A DNA stretch of 64,000 nt, taken from positions 310,001 to 374,000 of the forward strand of contig NZ_QOVA01000001.1 of assembly GCF_003332275.1 (NCBI RefSeq), in the 5' to 3' direction. The position numbers and the translations under genes were made by a program. This DNA comes from Edaphovirga cremea (GTDB lineage Bacteria; Pseudomonadota; Gammaproteobacteria; Enterobacterales; Enterobacteriaceae). Numbering within the stretch: the stretch's first letter is position 1; each line of letters begins with the position of its first letter. The notes below the pieces were generated by a model that saw only the letters and a program-made list of their open reading frames with translations, was not told the DNA's origin and searched no databases. Positions 1 through 8,486 of the stretch are shown in pieces.

Positions 1-224
1 ATAAATAAATAGCACCGACTTCGAGAAAATAGCAGCGTCACAAAAAATAACAACAGATTGATTACTGTGAGAAAGCTTGAGTATAGGTGTTCAATTGCCG
101 GTTGCCGCAATTTTAAGTTCTGGCAACATGTTTTGTGGTGATAAAAGTGGTGGTGCATGAGTTCTAATCGGGTGGGGGCTTGATATCAGTCGAATACGCT
201 GACGCTATGGCTGGTAAAAGATCG

Positions 225-281
225 TTGATTCAGACATAGTTTCTTAATCAGACATGGTTTTTTGATCAAACATAGTCTCCC
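225..281. repeat. Three degenerate 18-bp tandem units
   Basis: The core A(G/A)ACAT(A/G)GT recurs at 232, 250 and 268, exactly 18 bp apart, each followed by T-rich sequence. It lies about 80 bp upstream of a small membrane ORF. It may be a set of regulator sites or simple duplication. The function is unknown. Confidence 0.5.
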
Positions 282-360
282 AGGCAGATTCATCTGAGTC
301 ACTTTTCTAACGCTGGTGAGCCCTGCGTTTATTACATGCTTACTGAATGGAGAACCTTCG

Positions 361-468
361 ATGTCCTACAGTGTAAAGAGAATTGCCCTCTATACGGTTG
401 CCGCTATCGCTATTCTGGTTGCCGTGGGATGGCTGACCTATACGGTTGTTTATTCAATGGCGCCTTAA
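361..468 (+). CDS. Small single-span membrane protein (35 aa), unrecognised
   Basis: The ORF starts at ATG 361 and is preceded by a GGAG Shine-Dalgarno sequence about 8 bases upstream. The 35-residue product starts MSYSVKRIALYT, then has one hydrophobic stretch of roughly 20 residues (alanine, isoleucine, leucine, valine and a GW pair) and ends YSMAP. A positively charged N-terminus followed by a single helix is the usual build of enterobacterial small inner-membrane proteins. I do not recognise the family. The gene converges on fdhF. Coding status rests on the ribosome-binding site and composition only. Confidence 0.5.
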   Translation: MSYSVKRIALYTVAAIAILVAVGWLTYTVVYSMAP

Positions 469-471
469 AAT

Positions 472-493
472 GAGGCCCCCATTAGGAAGCCTC
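472..493 (-). terminator. Possible hairpin after fdhF
   Basis: GAGGC and GCCTC form a 5-bp stem between the convergent ends of the small ORF and fdhF. On the minus strand it is followed by a short T run (ATTTTA), so it could end fdhF transcription. The stem is weak. Confidence 0.35.
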
Positions 494-504
494 GGACGAT
501 CTCA

Positions 505-2673
505 TCATGCCGTGATGGATTTAGCGTCCTCCACGGCGCTACGCAGGCGTGCTTTCATATCACTATAGGATTGCTGGGCATAGTTTTCCGCCCAGCGCTG
601 ATCGGCGATCTGCTCCAGTTTTACCGCGCAATATTTGGTTTCTGGCGTTTTGGAGATCGGATCGAGATTTTCCTGCGTCAGTTCATTACATGCGCCAATC
701 CACCATTGATACGTCATGTATACCGCGCCGATATTGATACGCTCGTTAAAGTTGGCACGGCTGATGACTTTGCCTCGGCGTGAACTGACCCAAACCAATT
801 GCTGATCGCGGATACCCAACGCTTCACCATCCTGCGGATGAATCTGCACAAATCCAGGTTCATCGGCCAGGCTTTGCAATGCCGCACAATTACCGGTCAT
901 CGAGCGGCAGGAATAGTGGCCGACCTCACGCACGGTGCACAGCACCAGCGGGTAACTGGCATCAGGGGTTTCGGCAGGCGCACGCCATTCGGTGGCGAAA
1001 AGCTGGCCCTTGCCGGAAGGGGTGTCGAACTTATTGTCTTTGTACAAATAGGGCGTGCCGGGATGATCAAGCGTTGGGCAAGGCCACTGAATATGGCCCA
1101 GCGTGCCCATTTTTTCATAGGTTACGCCATAGAACAGCGGACACAACTCACGCATCTCATTCCAGATCTCTTCGTTATCCTTATAGTGCATCGGATAACC
1201 GAGTTCGGTTGCCAACAGACTGATGATTTCCCAGTCACGCTTAACGTCGTATTGGGCTTCAACGGCTTTTTCAAAGCGTTGGAAACCGCGATCTGCGCAG
1301 GAGAAGACACCGCCGTGCTCACCCCAGGAGGTTGACGGTAAAATGACGTCGGCCTGCTCGGCGGTTTTGGTCATGAAAATGTCCTGAACCACCACGAACT
1401 CCAACTCTTCGAAGGCACCGCGCACCAGGCTCAAATCAGCCTCGGTCTGTAAGGGATCCTCACCCATGATGTAGTAGGCTTTGACTTTGCCTTCATGGAC
1501 CAGATGCGGGACCTCGGTGATGCGGTAACCAATATCGGGATCCATTTTGTCAGCGTCGATACCCCAGGCTTTGGCGAATTTTGCACGGATAGCAGGATCG
1601 GTAACCGATTGGTAGCCGGGAAACTCGTTGGGCAGTACACCCATATCGCAGGCGCCCTGCACGTTATTCTGACCGCGAACCGGGCCGACGCCGACGTTGG
1701 CGCGGCCAAGATTGCCGGTCAACAATGCCAGGCTTGCCAGCCCTTTTACTACATCCACAGCCTGGCCAAACTGGGTCACGCCCATACCCCACATGATGGT
1801 GGCGGAGGGGGCGCTGGCATAGGTGCGCATTGCCTGACGAATTTGCTGCGCGCTGACGCCTGTCAGATGCTCAACATCTTCCGGTGCATATTTCGCGACC
1901 TGCTGGCAGTAAGCGTCGAAACCTTCGGTGTATTTCGATACATAGTCACGATCGTAGAGATTTTCTTCGATCAGTACGTGACCGAAGGCATTCACCAGCG
2001 TCATGTTACAACCGTTTTTAATCTGCAAATGCTGATCGGCGATGCGCGCAGTTTCAATGCGGCGTGGATCGCAGACAATAATCTGCGCCCCTTTCTCTTT
2101 GGCTTTAATCACCCGGCGGGCGACGATCGGGTGTGAATCGGCGCAGTTATAGCCAAACACCAGCAGGCATTTCGAATTTTCAATATCGCCAATCGAGTTG
2201 CTCATCGCCCCATTTCCCAACGCAGTTTGCAGGCCAGCGACGGAAGGGCCATGGCAAACGCGGGCGCAGCAGTCGACATTATTGTTACCGATGACCGCGC
2301 GGGCGAATTTCTGCATGACGAAGTTGGTTTCATTGCCGGTACCGCGTGAAGAACCGGTATGCATGATCGAACGCGCACCGTATTTTTGCTTAATCTCTTT
2401 CAGGCGGGCTGCGGTGTATTTAATGGCGACGTCCCAACTGACCGCTTCAAATTTCCCCCCCTTTTCACGGCGGATCATTGGTTGGGTCAGGCGCGGGGTC
2501 AACAGTTTGGTATCGTTGAGAAAATCCCAGCCATAATAGCCTTTCAGGCACAGTTCTCCCTGATTGGTGACGCCGTTGGCCGCTTCGGCACGGATAATCT
2601 TGCCGTTATCGACAACCAGATTCATTTTGCAGCCAGCCCCACAATATGGGCAGACGGTAGTGATTTTTTTCAT
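505..2673 (-). CDS. fdhF: Formate dehydrogenase H, selenium-free (Cys140) form
   Basis: This is the molybdopterin formate dehydrogenase of formate hydrogenlyase. It oxidises formate to CO2 in the cytoplasm and passes electrons to HycB. The N-terminal [4Fe-4S] ligands are visible (CPYCGAGC, then Cys42 in GELCLKG). The region VDCCARVCHGPSVAGL has Cys140, encoded by TGC at 2254-2256, where E. coli FdhF has selenocysteine encoded by UGA. The length is 722 aa against 715 in E. coli. I chose ATG 2673 because GGGGAG lies 8 bases upstream; an in-frame GTG at 2682 is too close to that site. It follows hydN by 39 bp on the same strand, so the two are probably one FhlA-controlled unit. Confidence 0.95.
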   Translation of the reverse strand: MKKITTVCPYCGAGCKMNLVVDNGKIIRAEAANGVTNQGELCLKGYYGWDFLNDTKLLTPRLTQPMIRREKGGKFEAVSWDVAIKYTAARLKEIKQKYGARSIMHTGSSRGTGNETNFVMQKFARAVIGNNNVDCCARVCHGPSVAGLQTALGNGAMSNSIGDIENSKCLLVFGYNCADSHPIVARRVIKAKEKGAQIIVCDPRRIETARIADQHLQIKNGCNMTLVNAFGHVLIEENLYDRDYVSKYTEGFDAYCQQVAKYAPEDVEHLTGVSAQQIRQAMRTYASAPSATIMWGMGVTQFGQAVDVVKGLASLALLTGNLGRANVGVGPVRGQNNVQGACDMGVLPNEFPGYQSVTDPAIRAKFAKAWGIDADKMDPDIGYRITEVPHLVHEGKVKAYYIMGEDPLQTEADLSLVRGAFEELEFVVVQDIFMTKTAEQADVILPSTSWGEHGGVFSCADRGFQRFEKAVEAQYDVKRDWEIISLLATELGYPMHYKDNEEIWNEMRELCPLFYGVTYEKMGTLGHIQWPCPTLDHPGTPYLYKDNKFDTPSGKGQLFATEWRAPAETPDASYPLVLCTVREVGHYSCRSMTGNCAALQSLADEPGFVQIHPQDGEALGIRDQQLVWVSSRRGKVISRANFNERINIGAVYMTYQWWIGACNELTQENLDPISKTPETKYCAVKLEQIADQRWAENYAQQSYSDMKARLRSAVEDAKSITA

Positions 2674-2712
2674 GTGTTCCACTCCCCTAAAGTACCTTGG
2701 GTATTAATAGCG

Positions 2713-3258
2713 TTAAAACATCAGTGACGAGGTGGTGTCGAGCGCGGCACGACGGCGTTTTTCCGCGTTCATTTCCTGCAACAGGTTGCGATCAACGCAG
2801 TGCAACGCATTGGTTGGGCAGGTTTCCATGCAGGCTGGGCCGTTTTCCCGTCCACTGCACAGGTCGCATTTGTGCGCCTCGGCTTTTTCGGTGGTGGACG
2901 TCATGACCGCCCCGTTTTGACGAATGACCGGCCGGGTGACGACTTCCATTGCGCCATACGGACAGGCGACGACGCAGGTTTTACAGCCAATGCAGCGCTC
3001 CTGCATCACCAACACCATGTCATCCTGGCGGCTGATTGCGCCGTTGGGACAAACGTTGGCGCACGGTGCATCCTCACACTGGCGGCACAGCACGGCGGTA
3101 CTGACATTGACGCCTTTGATGACATGCAGGCGGGGGGCAAAATTTGCCGAAGTAAGCGCTGAAATATCCTGATCGCTGCTATGGGCCATCACGCATGCGA
3201 TTTCGCAAGTGCGGCAACCAATGCATTTATTGGGATCAGCGATGATGAACCGGTTCAT
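2713..3258 (-). CDS. hydN: HydN, four-cluster ferredoxin-like electron carrier
   Basis: HydN is a cytoplasmic iron-sulfur protein linked to formate dehydrogenase H activity, similar to HycB, NarH and DmsB electron-transfer subunits. The 181-aa product has four cysteine motifs in order: CIGCRTCEIAC, CRQCEDAPCANVC, CIGCKTCVVAC and CDLC with a distal CMETC. The start MNRFIIAD was chosen because AGGAG sits 6 bases before the second ATG of an ATGATG pair. In-frame codons upstream to 3327 lack family similarity. A sigma-54-like promoter lies about 80 bp upstream. Confidence 0.93.
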   Translation of the reverse strand: MNRFIIADPNKCIGCRTCEIACVMAHSSDQDISALTSANFAPRLHVIKGVNVSTAVLCRQCEDAPCANVCPNGAISRQDDMVLVMQERCIGCKTCVVACPYGAMEVVTRPVIRQNGAVMTSTTEKAEAHKCDLCSGRENGPACMETCPTNALHCVDRNLLQEMNAEKRRRAALDTTSSLMF

Positions 3259-3336
3259 CATGGTCTCCTGGTTCTTATGTTGTAAGACAGAGGCCGGGTA
3301 AGGGGCCTTGCTCAGATTGCATTCCACCTGCAGCTA

Positions 3337-3352
3337 TACATAATCCGTGCCA
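3337..3352 (-). promoter_or_regulatory. Sigma-54-type promoter for hydN-fdhF
   Basis: The minus strand reads TGGCAC, five bases, then ATGT. The -24 element is perfect; the -12 element keeps TG but lacks the usual GC. It sits about 80 bp before the hydN start, with the UAS-like cluster a further 70-130 bp upstream. Confidence 0.6.
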
Positions 3353-3423
3353 GTCGTAAGGGTGATTTTTTTATCAAGGGTTACAAAGGGTTGTGGATAT
3401 AGTAGCGAGTGATGGCTGAGCGG

Positions 3424-3479
3424 TGACATGGCGACGGTCACCGTCTCGACATGACATCGACACATTTGACGAGTGTCAG
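3424..3479. promoter_or_regulatory. Probable FhlA upstream activating sequence
   Basis: This is a dense cluster of TGACA, TGTCA and TGACG half-sites. It includes CGACA-N4-TGACG at 3458-3471 and a 13-bp palindrome GACGGTCACCGTC at 3433-3445. The position upstream of the sigma-54-like promoter fits an activator site. A near-identical core recurs twice in the hyc region. Confidence 0.55.
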
Positions 3480-3556
3480 GAAGTGGTAGGGTGAGTAAAT
3501 TCCAGCAAAGTGGGAGCGCTCTGTGTTTCTGATCGGGGAATGAGAGTATTGCAAAT

Positions 3557-3575
3557 AGCCGCCTTCGAGGCGGCT
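3557..3575 (-). terminator. Hairpin after the toxin-antitoxin pair
   Basis: AGCCGCC and GGCGGCT form a perfect 7-bp stem with a 5-base loop, 14 bp beyond the antitoxin stop. The T run on the minus strand is weak (ATTTGC), so termination efficiency is uncertain. Confidence 0.45.
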
Positions 3576-3588
3576 GAAAGAGAGAGGT

Positions 3589-3870
3589 TTACTGTATGGC
3601 GGTTATAGAGAGTCTGGCTCCGCAGGCTGCGGCATAGCGTTCCAATGTCCGCATACTGGCACCGAGAGGATTACCTTCCAGGCGATTAATTGCCGGAGGT
3701 TTGATACCTAAGCGTTCAGCTAGCTCGGCCTTGGTAAGTCCGGCTTTTTCCCTCATTTCAAACAAAAGTTGAACCAGTTCCAACTCTTTGTCTGCTTCAT
3801 CATAAGCTTGTTGTACTTCTGGATTTTGTAGGGCTTTTGCTTTTAATTCGTCAAAAGATACGCTTTTCAT
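3589..3870 (-). CDS. HigA/XRE-type antitoxin
   Basis: This 93-aa protein has a Cro/C1-type helix-turn-helix at about residues 38-80 (ELAERLGIKPPAINRLEGN). It follows an N-terminal segment MKSVSFDELKAKALQNPEVQ typical of antitoxins paired with HigB/RelE toxins. It overlaps the toxin stop by an ATGA junction, giving the toxin-first order characteristic of higBA. It should bind and neutralise the toxin and repress the operon through the paired palindromes upstream. Base composition is more AT-rich than the surrounding hyc genes, suggesting acquisition. Confidence 0.85.
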   Translation of the reverse strand: MKSVSFDELKAKALQNPEVQQAYDEADKELELVQLLFEMREKAGLTKAELAERLGIKPPAINRLEGNPLGASMRTLERYAAACGARLSITAIQ

Positions 3871-4181
3871 TCAGTTAACTCCCGCAAGCGCAAGCGCGCT
3901 ATTGCTATCTCTTTTGATGGAGTTGCTGGCGTTTTCTTAATAAAAGCCCGCAAAAGGTAAATACGTTCGCCATAAGCATAAGCGTACAACGTTCGGGCTA
4001 TATCTTTTCCACCAACACGAAGTTCAAATAATCCGCCACCGATGACTTTACTGTGAGGGAGTCGTAAGTTGTTTCCCTCAAATTTTAGACGCTCGATCAA
4101 TTTGATCATCTGTCCCAGCAATATAGGTGGCAAGCTCAAAATCTCCTGCTCGGCGTCCTCGTGTACAATAACTTCGAACAT
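3867..4181 (-). CDS. HigB/RelE-superfamily toxin (phage Gp49-like)
   Basis: This 104-aa basic protein matches the RelE/HigB fold by pattern: MFEVIVHEDAEQEI at the start, the LPHSKVIGGGLFELR strand region and the LYAYAYGERIYLLRAFIKKT core. Family members cleave mRNA, usually at the ribosome. The Shine-Dalgarno sequence GGAGGTGAT lies four to five bases before the ATG and is a full 9-base match to the 16S 3' end, so translation should be strong. It is transcribed first, with the antitoxin overlapping by 4 bp. Substrate specificity cannot be read from sequence. Confidence 0.85.
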   Translation of the reverse strand: MFEVIVHEDAEQEILSLPPILLGQMIKLIERLKFEGNNLRLPHSKVIGGGLFELRVGGKDIARTLYAYAYGERIYLLRAFIKKTPATPSKEIAIARLRLRELTE

Positions 4182-4194
4182 ATCACCTCCCTCA

Positions 4195-4247
4195 ATTGAA
4201 GGCGATGCTAACGAGCAGTTAATATTAACGCAATAGTTAATATTAAC
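4195..4247 (-). promoter_or_regulatory. Toxin-antitoxin promoter with two operator palindromes
   Basis: The perfect 12-bp palindrome GTTAATATTAAC occurs at 4218-4229 and 4236-4247, 18 bp apart. On the minus strand TTGCGT, 17 bases, TAGCAT could be the promoter, with one palindrome inside the spacer. This is the expected layout for autorepression by the antitoxin. Confidence 0.7.
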
Positions 4248-4337
4248 TTTTAAAGTAAAATTAATCTATATGTGAACGTATTTTATATCAGGAAAATATC
4301 CGGTTTTTATCAAGATTTTCTCAACCGTCTGTTGCAG

Positions 4338-4892
4338 CTATCTACACGTTCCGGCTACACCGACTTCAAGCCGCATAAACCCCCCATCTTCTTGCCAGTT
4401 GGGGAGATGCGCGTAGATTTCCGCGACGGCGGTTTTAACTTTTTCGCTCAGCGGGTAGTAGAACGCGACAACATCGGGTTGGATGCCGATGAATGTGACG
4501 TCCGGGACATCCTCCCGCAATTGCTGAATCAGCCAGGTGAGCGGCATGTTGTGGGTGGTCATGATAAACATCTCCGCAATGTCATTTTCATCGACAACGC
4601 GGATCTCACCAACCGGGAGCCCCATTTCAGTGGCATCGACAATCACCAGCCGCTGGGGCCGGAGTTCGCGGATAAAACCGATATCATTCTCCGGTGCAGC
4701 ACCGCCATCAATGACCTCCCAGCCAGCGACGGGATTGGCGGCACACAGCTCGGCCAGCAGCGGGCCAGCACCGTCGTCGCCCATCATGCAGTTTCCCACA
4801 CACAACAGAACATTCGTCGCGCGGGAGGGCGCTGCGTGCTCAGACATTGCGTACTCAGGCATTTCGTATTTAGACATTCCGTGTTCAGGCAT
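4338..4892 (-). CDS. hycI: HycI, maturation endopeptidase of hydrogenase 3
   Basis: HycI removes the C-terminal tail of the hydrogenase large subunit HycE after nickel insertion. The family core begins at about residue 27: NVLLCVGNCMMGDDGAGP, then DGGAAPENDI, VIVDATEMG and TTHNMPL carry the metal-binding acidic and His residues. The protein is 184 aa against 156 in E. coli. The extra length is an N-terminal run of four five-residue repeats (M-P/S-E/K-H/Y-X). The start at 4892 has AAGGAGG just upstream and overlaps hycH by 8 bp. A later methionine could also be used. Confidence 0.92.
   Translation of the reverse strand: MPEHGMSKYEMPEYAMSEHAAPSRATNVLLCVGNCMMGDDGAGPLLAELCAANPVAGWEVIDGGAAPENDIGFIRELRPQRLVIVDATEMGLPVGEIRVVDENDIAEMFIMTTHNMPLTWLIQQLREDVPDVTFIGIQPDVVAFYYPLSEKVKTAVAEIYAHLPNWQEDGGFMRLEVGVAGTCR
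4833..4892 (-). repeat. Four 15-bp tandem repeats encoding the HycI N-terminus
   Basis: Four in-frame 15-base units encode [15 protein letters not shown] and MSEHA. Each begins with ATG, so each copy also offers a start codon. Copy number could vary by slippage. Confidence 0.8.
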
Positions 4893-5337
4893 AGTGCCTC
4901 CTTACCATCAGATAAATTGCCGGTTCGTTCTCAATACTCTGCAACAGGCCGATCAGCTTCTCGCTCCAGGATTTCTGCTCTTCACTCATGTGCACCATCG
5001 ATTTCGCCAGTGCGCTGGCCAGCAGATGGGTATGGCTGCTGTCGATGCAGATCTCGCCGAAACGCTGCACGCCTTCCAGTTTTCGCCGCGCCTGACCCCC
5101 GGCGGGAAGCAGCTCAATCCACTGCTGGAAGCCATCGAGTGGACACTCCAGTTGCGACTTGAGGCAATCGATCACCCCCAGATGATGACCCATGGCGAGG
5201 CTGTAATAGATCACTTCCTGCGCCTTGGCAGGCGTGCGTGCCTGATCTTTTTTCTCCTGAACAAACTTGCGGCTCAACGAGTAAAACACCACCCGATGGA
5301 GGGTAATTGGCGGGTAATCTGTCGTGAGTTGGCTCAT
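4885..5337 (-). CDS. hycH: HycH, formate hydrogenlyase maturation protein
   Basis: HycH is required for making active hydrogenase 3 and is not part of the final complex. It is thought to act on the HycE precursor. The 150-aa product is slightly longer than E. coli HycH (136 aa) and shows the family pattern [23 protein letters not shown] and a C-terminal region ending LMVRRHYA. It overlaps hycG by ATGA and hycI by 8 bp, so it is translationally coupled within the operon. No cofactor motif is visible. Confidence 0.9.
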   Translation of the reverse strand: MSQLTTDYPPITLHRVVFYSLSRKFVQEKKDQARTPAKAQEVIYYSLAMGHHLGVIDCLKSQLECPLDGFQQWIELLPAGGQARRKLEGVQRFGEICIDSSHTHLLASALAKSMVHMSEEQKSWSEKLIGLLQSIENEPAIYLMVRRHYA

Positions 5338-6131
5338 AAACGCTGCTCCCCCTTGGCGACGTCCAGATAGATCTGCTGCAAATTCCCCACAATTTCACTC
5401 AGGCGCAGATCGTTTTGCTGCGCAAGATAATGGGCGATCCGTTCGGTGACGGGCCGTTCTTCGTTTTCTGCGACAATCTGCATAAATCGATCGGCGATTT
5501 GGCGGCCATAGCGATAACCCGCCATACGCCGCGCTTCGCGATCCAGTAATACGCGCAACTGTTGTGGAATGGCCGGATGCAGGATCGCGGCACGTTGACC
5601 CACCGTTTCATCGTGTTGCTGCCCTTTGATTTTTTGATCAAGCAGGCCGAGCGCCATCGCGAAACCGTAGATAGTGGCTGCGGGCGTAGGCGGGCAACCG
5701 GGGATATAGACGTCGACCGGGACGATTTTGTCGGTGCCGCCCCATACGCAATAGAGATCGTGGAAAATCCCGCCGCTATTGCCGCATGCGCCGTAAGAGA
5801 TACAGATTTTTGGGTCGGGCGCAGATTCCCAGGCGCGGATCGCCGGGATGCGCATGGCACGCGTCATCGCGCCGGTAAACAGCAAAATATCGGCGTGTCT
5901 CGGAGAAGGAACAACTTTGATACCGAAGCGTTCTGCATCAAACAGCGGTGAAATAGCGGCAAAAATCTCGATTTCGCAGCCGTTGCAGCCGCCGCAGTCC
6001 ACGCGGTAGACATAGGCGGATCGGCGAATATCTTTCAGCAGCGTTTTTTTCAGTTGCGCGATGTGCTCATCAACCGTAATCGGTATGGGAAGACCATTCT
6101 CGTCACGCGGTCCAATCAGGGTCTGGTTCAT
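5334..6131 (-). CDS. hycG: HycG, hydrogenase 3 small subunit (NuoB-like)
   Basis: HycG is the [4Fe-4S] small subunit that passes electrons to the [NiFe] site in HycE. It is homologous to NuoB/PSST of complex I. The cluster ligands are visible in CGGCNGC near residues 46-52, YGACGNSGG and IPGCPPTP. The length of 265 aa is near the E. coli value (255). The start codon overlaps the hycF stop by one base (TAATG), and the end overlaps hycH by 4 bp. Confidence 0.95.
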   Translation of the reverse strand: MNQTLIGPRDENGLPIPITVDEHIAQLKKTLLKDIRRSAYVYRVDCGGCNGCEIEIFAAISPLFDAERFGIKVVPSPRHADILLFTGAMTRAMRIPAIRAWESAPDPKICISYGACGNSGGIFHDLYCVWGGTDKIVPVDVYIPGCPPTPAATIYGFAMALGLLDQKIKGQQHDETVGQRAAILHPAIPQQLRVLLDREARRMAGYRYGRQIADRFMQIVAENEERPVTERIAHYLAQQNDLRLSEIVGNLQQIYLDVAKGEQRL

Positions 6132-6685
6132 TATTGAGCTTCCCTATTTAAATAACGACCAACATCAATGCGGCGGGAGTGGGTCAGATTCTGTTGTTGT
6201 TTGCAGGACGGACAGGTTTCAAACTGGGCGCGCCGGGTCTCGGCCTGGGATTCGCTCAAATTGCCACTCTGTTGCAGCAGCGCCATGGCGTAGTCGATCT
6301 CTTTCTGCGGCGCGTATGGCTTACCGCATTCGCGGCAGTGACAGATGCTGAAATCGGCGCGCTCATAGAGATCTTCCTTGCGCCATACCGCCAGTTCGAA
6401 CTCCTGGGATAAACGTATTGCCGTCGTCGGGCAGACCTCTTCGCAGCGGGCGCAAAAAATGCAGCGCCCGAGGAAAAACGACCAGCGGATAGTGCCGTTT
6501 TCGCTGTCTGTTGCCATCGTCAGCGCGTTCGACGGGCAGGCGTTGGCACAAGCACCACAAGCAATGCACTGGTGGGGGTCGTAAACCGGTTTCCCCCGGA
6601 AATTGGGATCGACGTACAACGGGCTGGCCGGGTACGCCACGGTCTGGTTGCCGGTCTTCAGCACTTTTTTGATCAGTTTAAACAT
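6131..6685 (-). CDS. hycF: HycF, 8Fe ferredoxin subunit (NuoI-like)
   Basis: HycF carries two [4Fe-4S] clusters in the electron path to hydrogenase 3. The motifs [12 protein letters not shown] and [12 protein letters not shown] are the two clusters. A distal cysteine group (CHCREC, then CPSC) could bind zinc or iron. The start [12 protein letters not shown] at 6685 matches the E. coli start. An in-frame extension to 6727 has no family similarity. The product is 184 aa (E. coli 180 aa). Confidence 0.93.
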   Translation of the reverse strand: MFKLIKKVLKTGNQTVAYPASPLYVDPNFRGKPVYDPHQCIACGACANACPSNALTMATDSENGTIRWSFFLGRCIFCARCEEVCPTTAIRLSQEFELAVWRKEDLYERADFSICHCRECGKPYAPQKEIDYAMALLQQSGNLSESQAETRRAQFETCPSCKQQQNLTHSRRIDVGRYLNREAQ

Positions 6686-6760
6686 CTGAAAGCTCTCTGT
6701 TGTAACGGCGGGAATTCCCCACCTCAACCTAAAACGCCGCTGTATTGACAGCGGGATTCG

Positions 6761-8473
6761 TTACAGCGGGGAATTTTTCCGCTCTATGCCGTAACGCTCG
6801 ATCTCTTTATAAGGCACGATAATCTGGCTGCGTTTGCGCACATCAATCACCGTGACCCGGTCGGTACAGGAGTAACAGGGATCGAGACTGCCAATGATCA
6901 GCGGGGCATCCGATACCGTGTTACCACGCAGCATGTAGCGCAGTGTTGGCCAGTTGGCGTACGTGGCCGCGCGGCAACGCCAGCGGAACAATTTTTGGTT
7001 ATCGCCGGTCATGCTCCAATGGATGTCGTCACCGCGTGGCGCCTCGGCAAAACCCAGGGCAAATTTGTGTGGGATATAGGTGAAACCTTCTACCGCGAGC
7101 GGGCCGCCGGGCAGGTTTTGCAAGCCAAATTCGATGATATCCAGCGAGTTGAAGACTTCATGAATTCGCACTTTCAGCCGTGAAAATACGTCGCACCCGG
7201 TTTCGCTGCACAATTCGACCGGCAAGTGGGCATAACCTGCAAAAGGGTGATCGATACGGGTATCGCGCCGGTGTCCGCTGCCGCGAATCATCGGGCCAAC
7301 GTTGCTGAAATCGCGAGCCACCTGTGGATCGAGCCGCCCAATGCCGACGCTGCGCTGCTCGGTGTTGGGCGTACCCAGCAGAATATCGACCAGATCGCGC
7401 AACTCTGCGCGCATCTCGCCGGAGAGCGCGATAGTCTGCAACATATCCTGTTTGAGGATATCCCGGCGGATGCCGCCAATCAGGTTCAATCCATAGGTTT
7501 TGCGCGCACCGGTCAGGATTTCGGCCATTTTCATCGATTTTTCCCGCACGCGGAAAAACTGCATGAATCCGGAGTCGAAGCCGACAAAGTGGCAGGCCAG
7601 CCCGAGGTTCAGGAGATGGCTGTGCAGGCGTTCAACTTCCAGCAGCACCGAACGGATCATCTGTGCCCGCGCCGGGACGTCAATACCCAGCGCATTTTCA
7701 ACTGAAGAGGTGTACGCCACGCTGTGGGTAAACCCGCAGATGCCGCACACCCGGTCCGAGAGGAAAGTGACTTCGTTGTAGCCCATGCGCGTTTCCGCCA
7801 GTTTTTCCATACCACGATGGACATAAAACAGGCGGTAATCGGCGTCGATAATATCCTCACCGTCAACGAACAGGCGAAAATGTCCGGGCTCATCAGACGT
7901 GATGTGCAGAGGGCCAATCGGCACAATGCTGCTGGCTTTTCCCGACTCATTGAGGAAGGGATAGGTTTCCACATCCGTGGTCGGTGCCGGACGCTGACGA
8001 TAGTCCATGGCATCTTTTCGCAGCGGAAAGAGATCGTCCGGCCAGTCATCGGGCAGCACCAGCCGACGCTCATCCGGCAATCCTACCGGGCGCAGGCCGT
8101 ACATATCACGCACTTCCCGCTCGCCCCATACTGCCGCTGGAACACGCGGCGTGACGGAAGGGAATTCCAGTGATATCGGGTCCACTTCTGCCCGCACGGT
8201 GATCCAGCATTTGACGCCTTGCTCCATTGACAATACATAATAGAGGGCATAATTACCGCACAGCGTGCGTTCGTCGTTGCCAAAAAGTACTGACAGCCAG
8301 CCGCCCTGTTGGTAATAGAGCCACTCAACCACCTCAGGCAGCGCATTCAGTTTAATGGTGACCGTGAGCTGTTCATGGGTCTGCCAACTCTCGTCAAGAA
8401 TGCTGGACGGAAACTTTTCTTGCAACGCAGCCAGATATTCCGTGCCTACGCGGTCTTTATTCATATCACTCAT
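6761..8473 (-). CDS. hycE: HycE, [NiFe]-hydrogenase 3 large subunit
   Basis: HycE is the catalytic subunit that reduces protons to H2. The N-terminal 170 residues are NuoC-like (REVRDMYGLRPVGLPDERR), followed by the NuoD-like large-subunit domain. Nickel ligands are in RVCGICG and DPCYSC. About 31 residues after DPCYSCTDR form the tail expected to be removed by HycI. I set the start at MSDMNKD (8473), with AGGGGA 8 bases upstream; it matches the E. coli N-terminus and gives 570 aa (E. coli 569). The frame stays open to 8659, but that part overlaps hycD and a repeat-bearing spacer. Confidence 0.95.
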   Translation of the reverse strand: MSDMNKDRVGTEYLAALQEKFPSSILDESWQTHEQLTVTIKLNALPEVVEWLYYQQGGWLSVLFGNDERTLCGNYALYYVLSMEQGVKCWITVRAEVDPISLEFPSVTPRVPAAVWGEREVRDMYGLRPVGLPDERRLVLPDDWPDDLFPLRKDAMDYRQRPAPTTDVETYPFLNESGKASSIVPIGPLHITSDEPGHFRLFVDGEDIIDADYRLFYVHRGMEKLAETRMGYNEVTFLSDRVCGICGFTHSVAYTSSVENALGIDVPARAQMIRSVLLEVERLHSHLLNLGLACHFVGFDSGFMQFFRVREKSMKMAEILTGARKTYGLNLIGGIRRDILKQDMLQTIALSGEMRAELRDLVDILLGTPNTEQRSVGIGRLDPQVARDFSNVGPMIRGSGHRRDTRIDHPFAGYAHLPVELCSETGCDVFSRLKVRIHEVFNSLDIIEFGLQNLPGGPLAVEGFTYIPHKFALGFAEAPRGDDIHWSMTGDNQKLFRWRCRAATYANWPTLRYMLRGNTVSDAPLIIGSLDPCYSCTDRVTVIDVRKRSQIIVPYKEIERYGIERKNSPL

Positions 8474-8486
8474 GACTAACGTCCCC

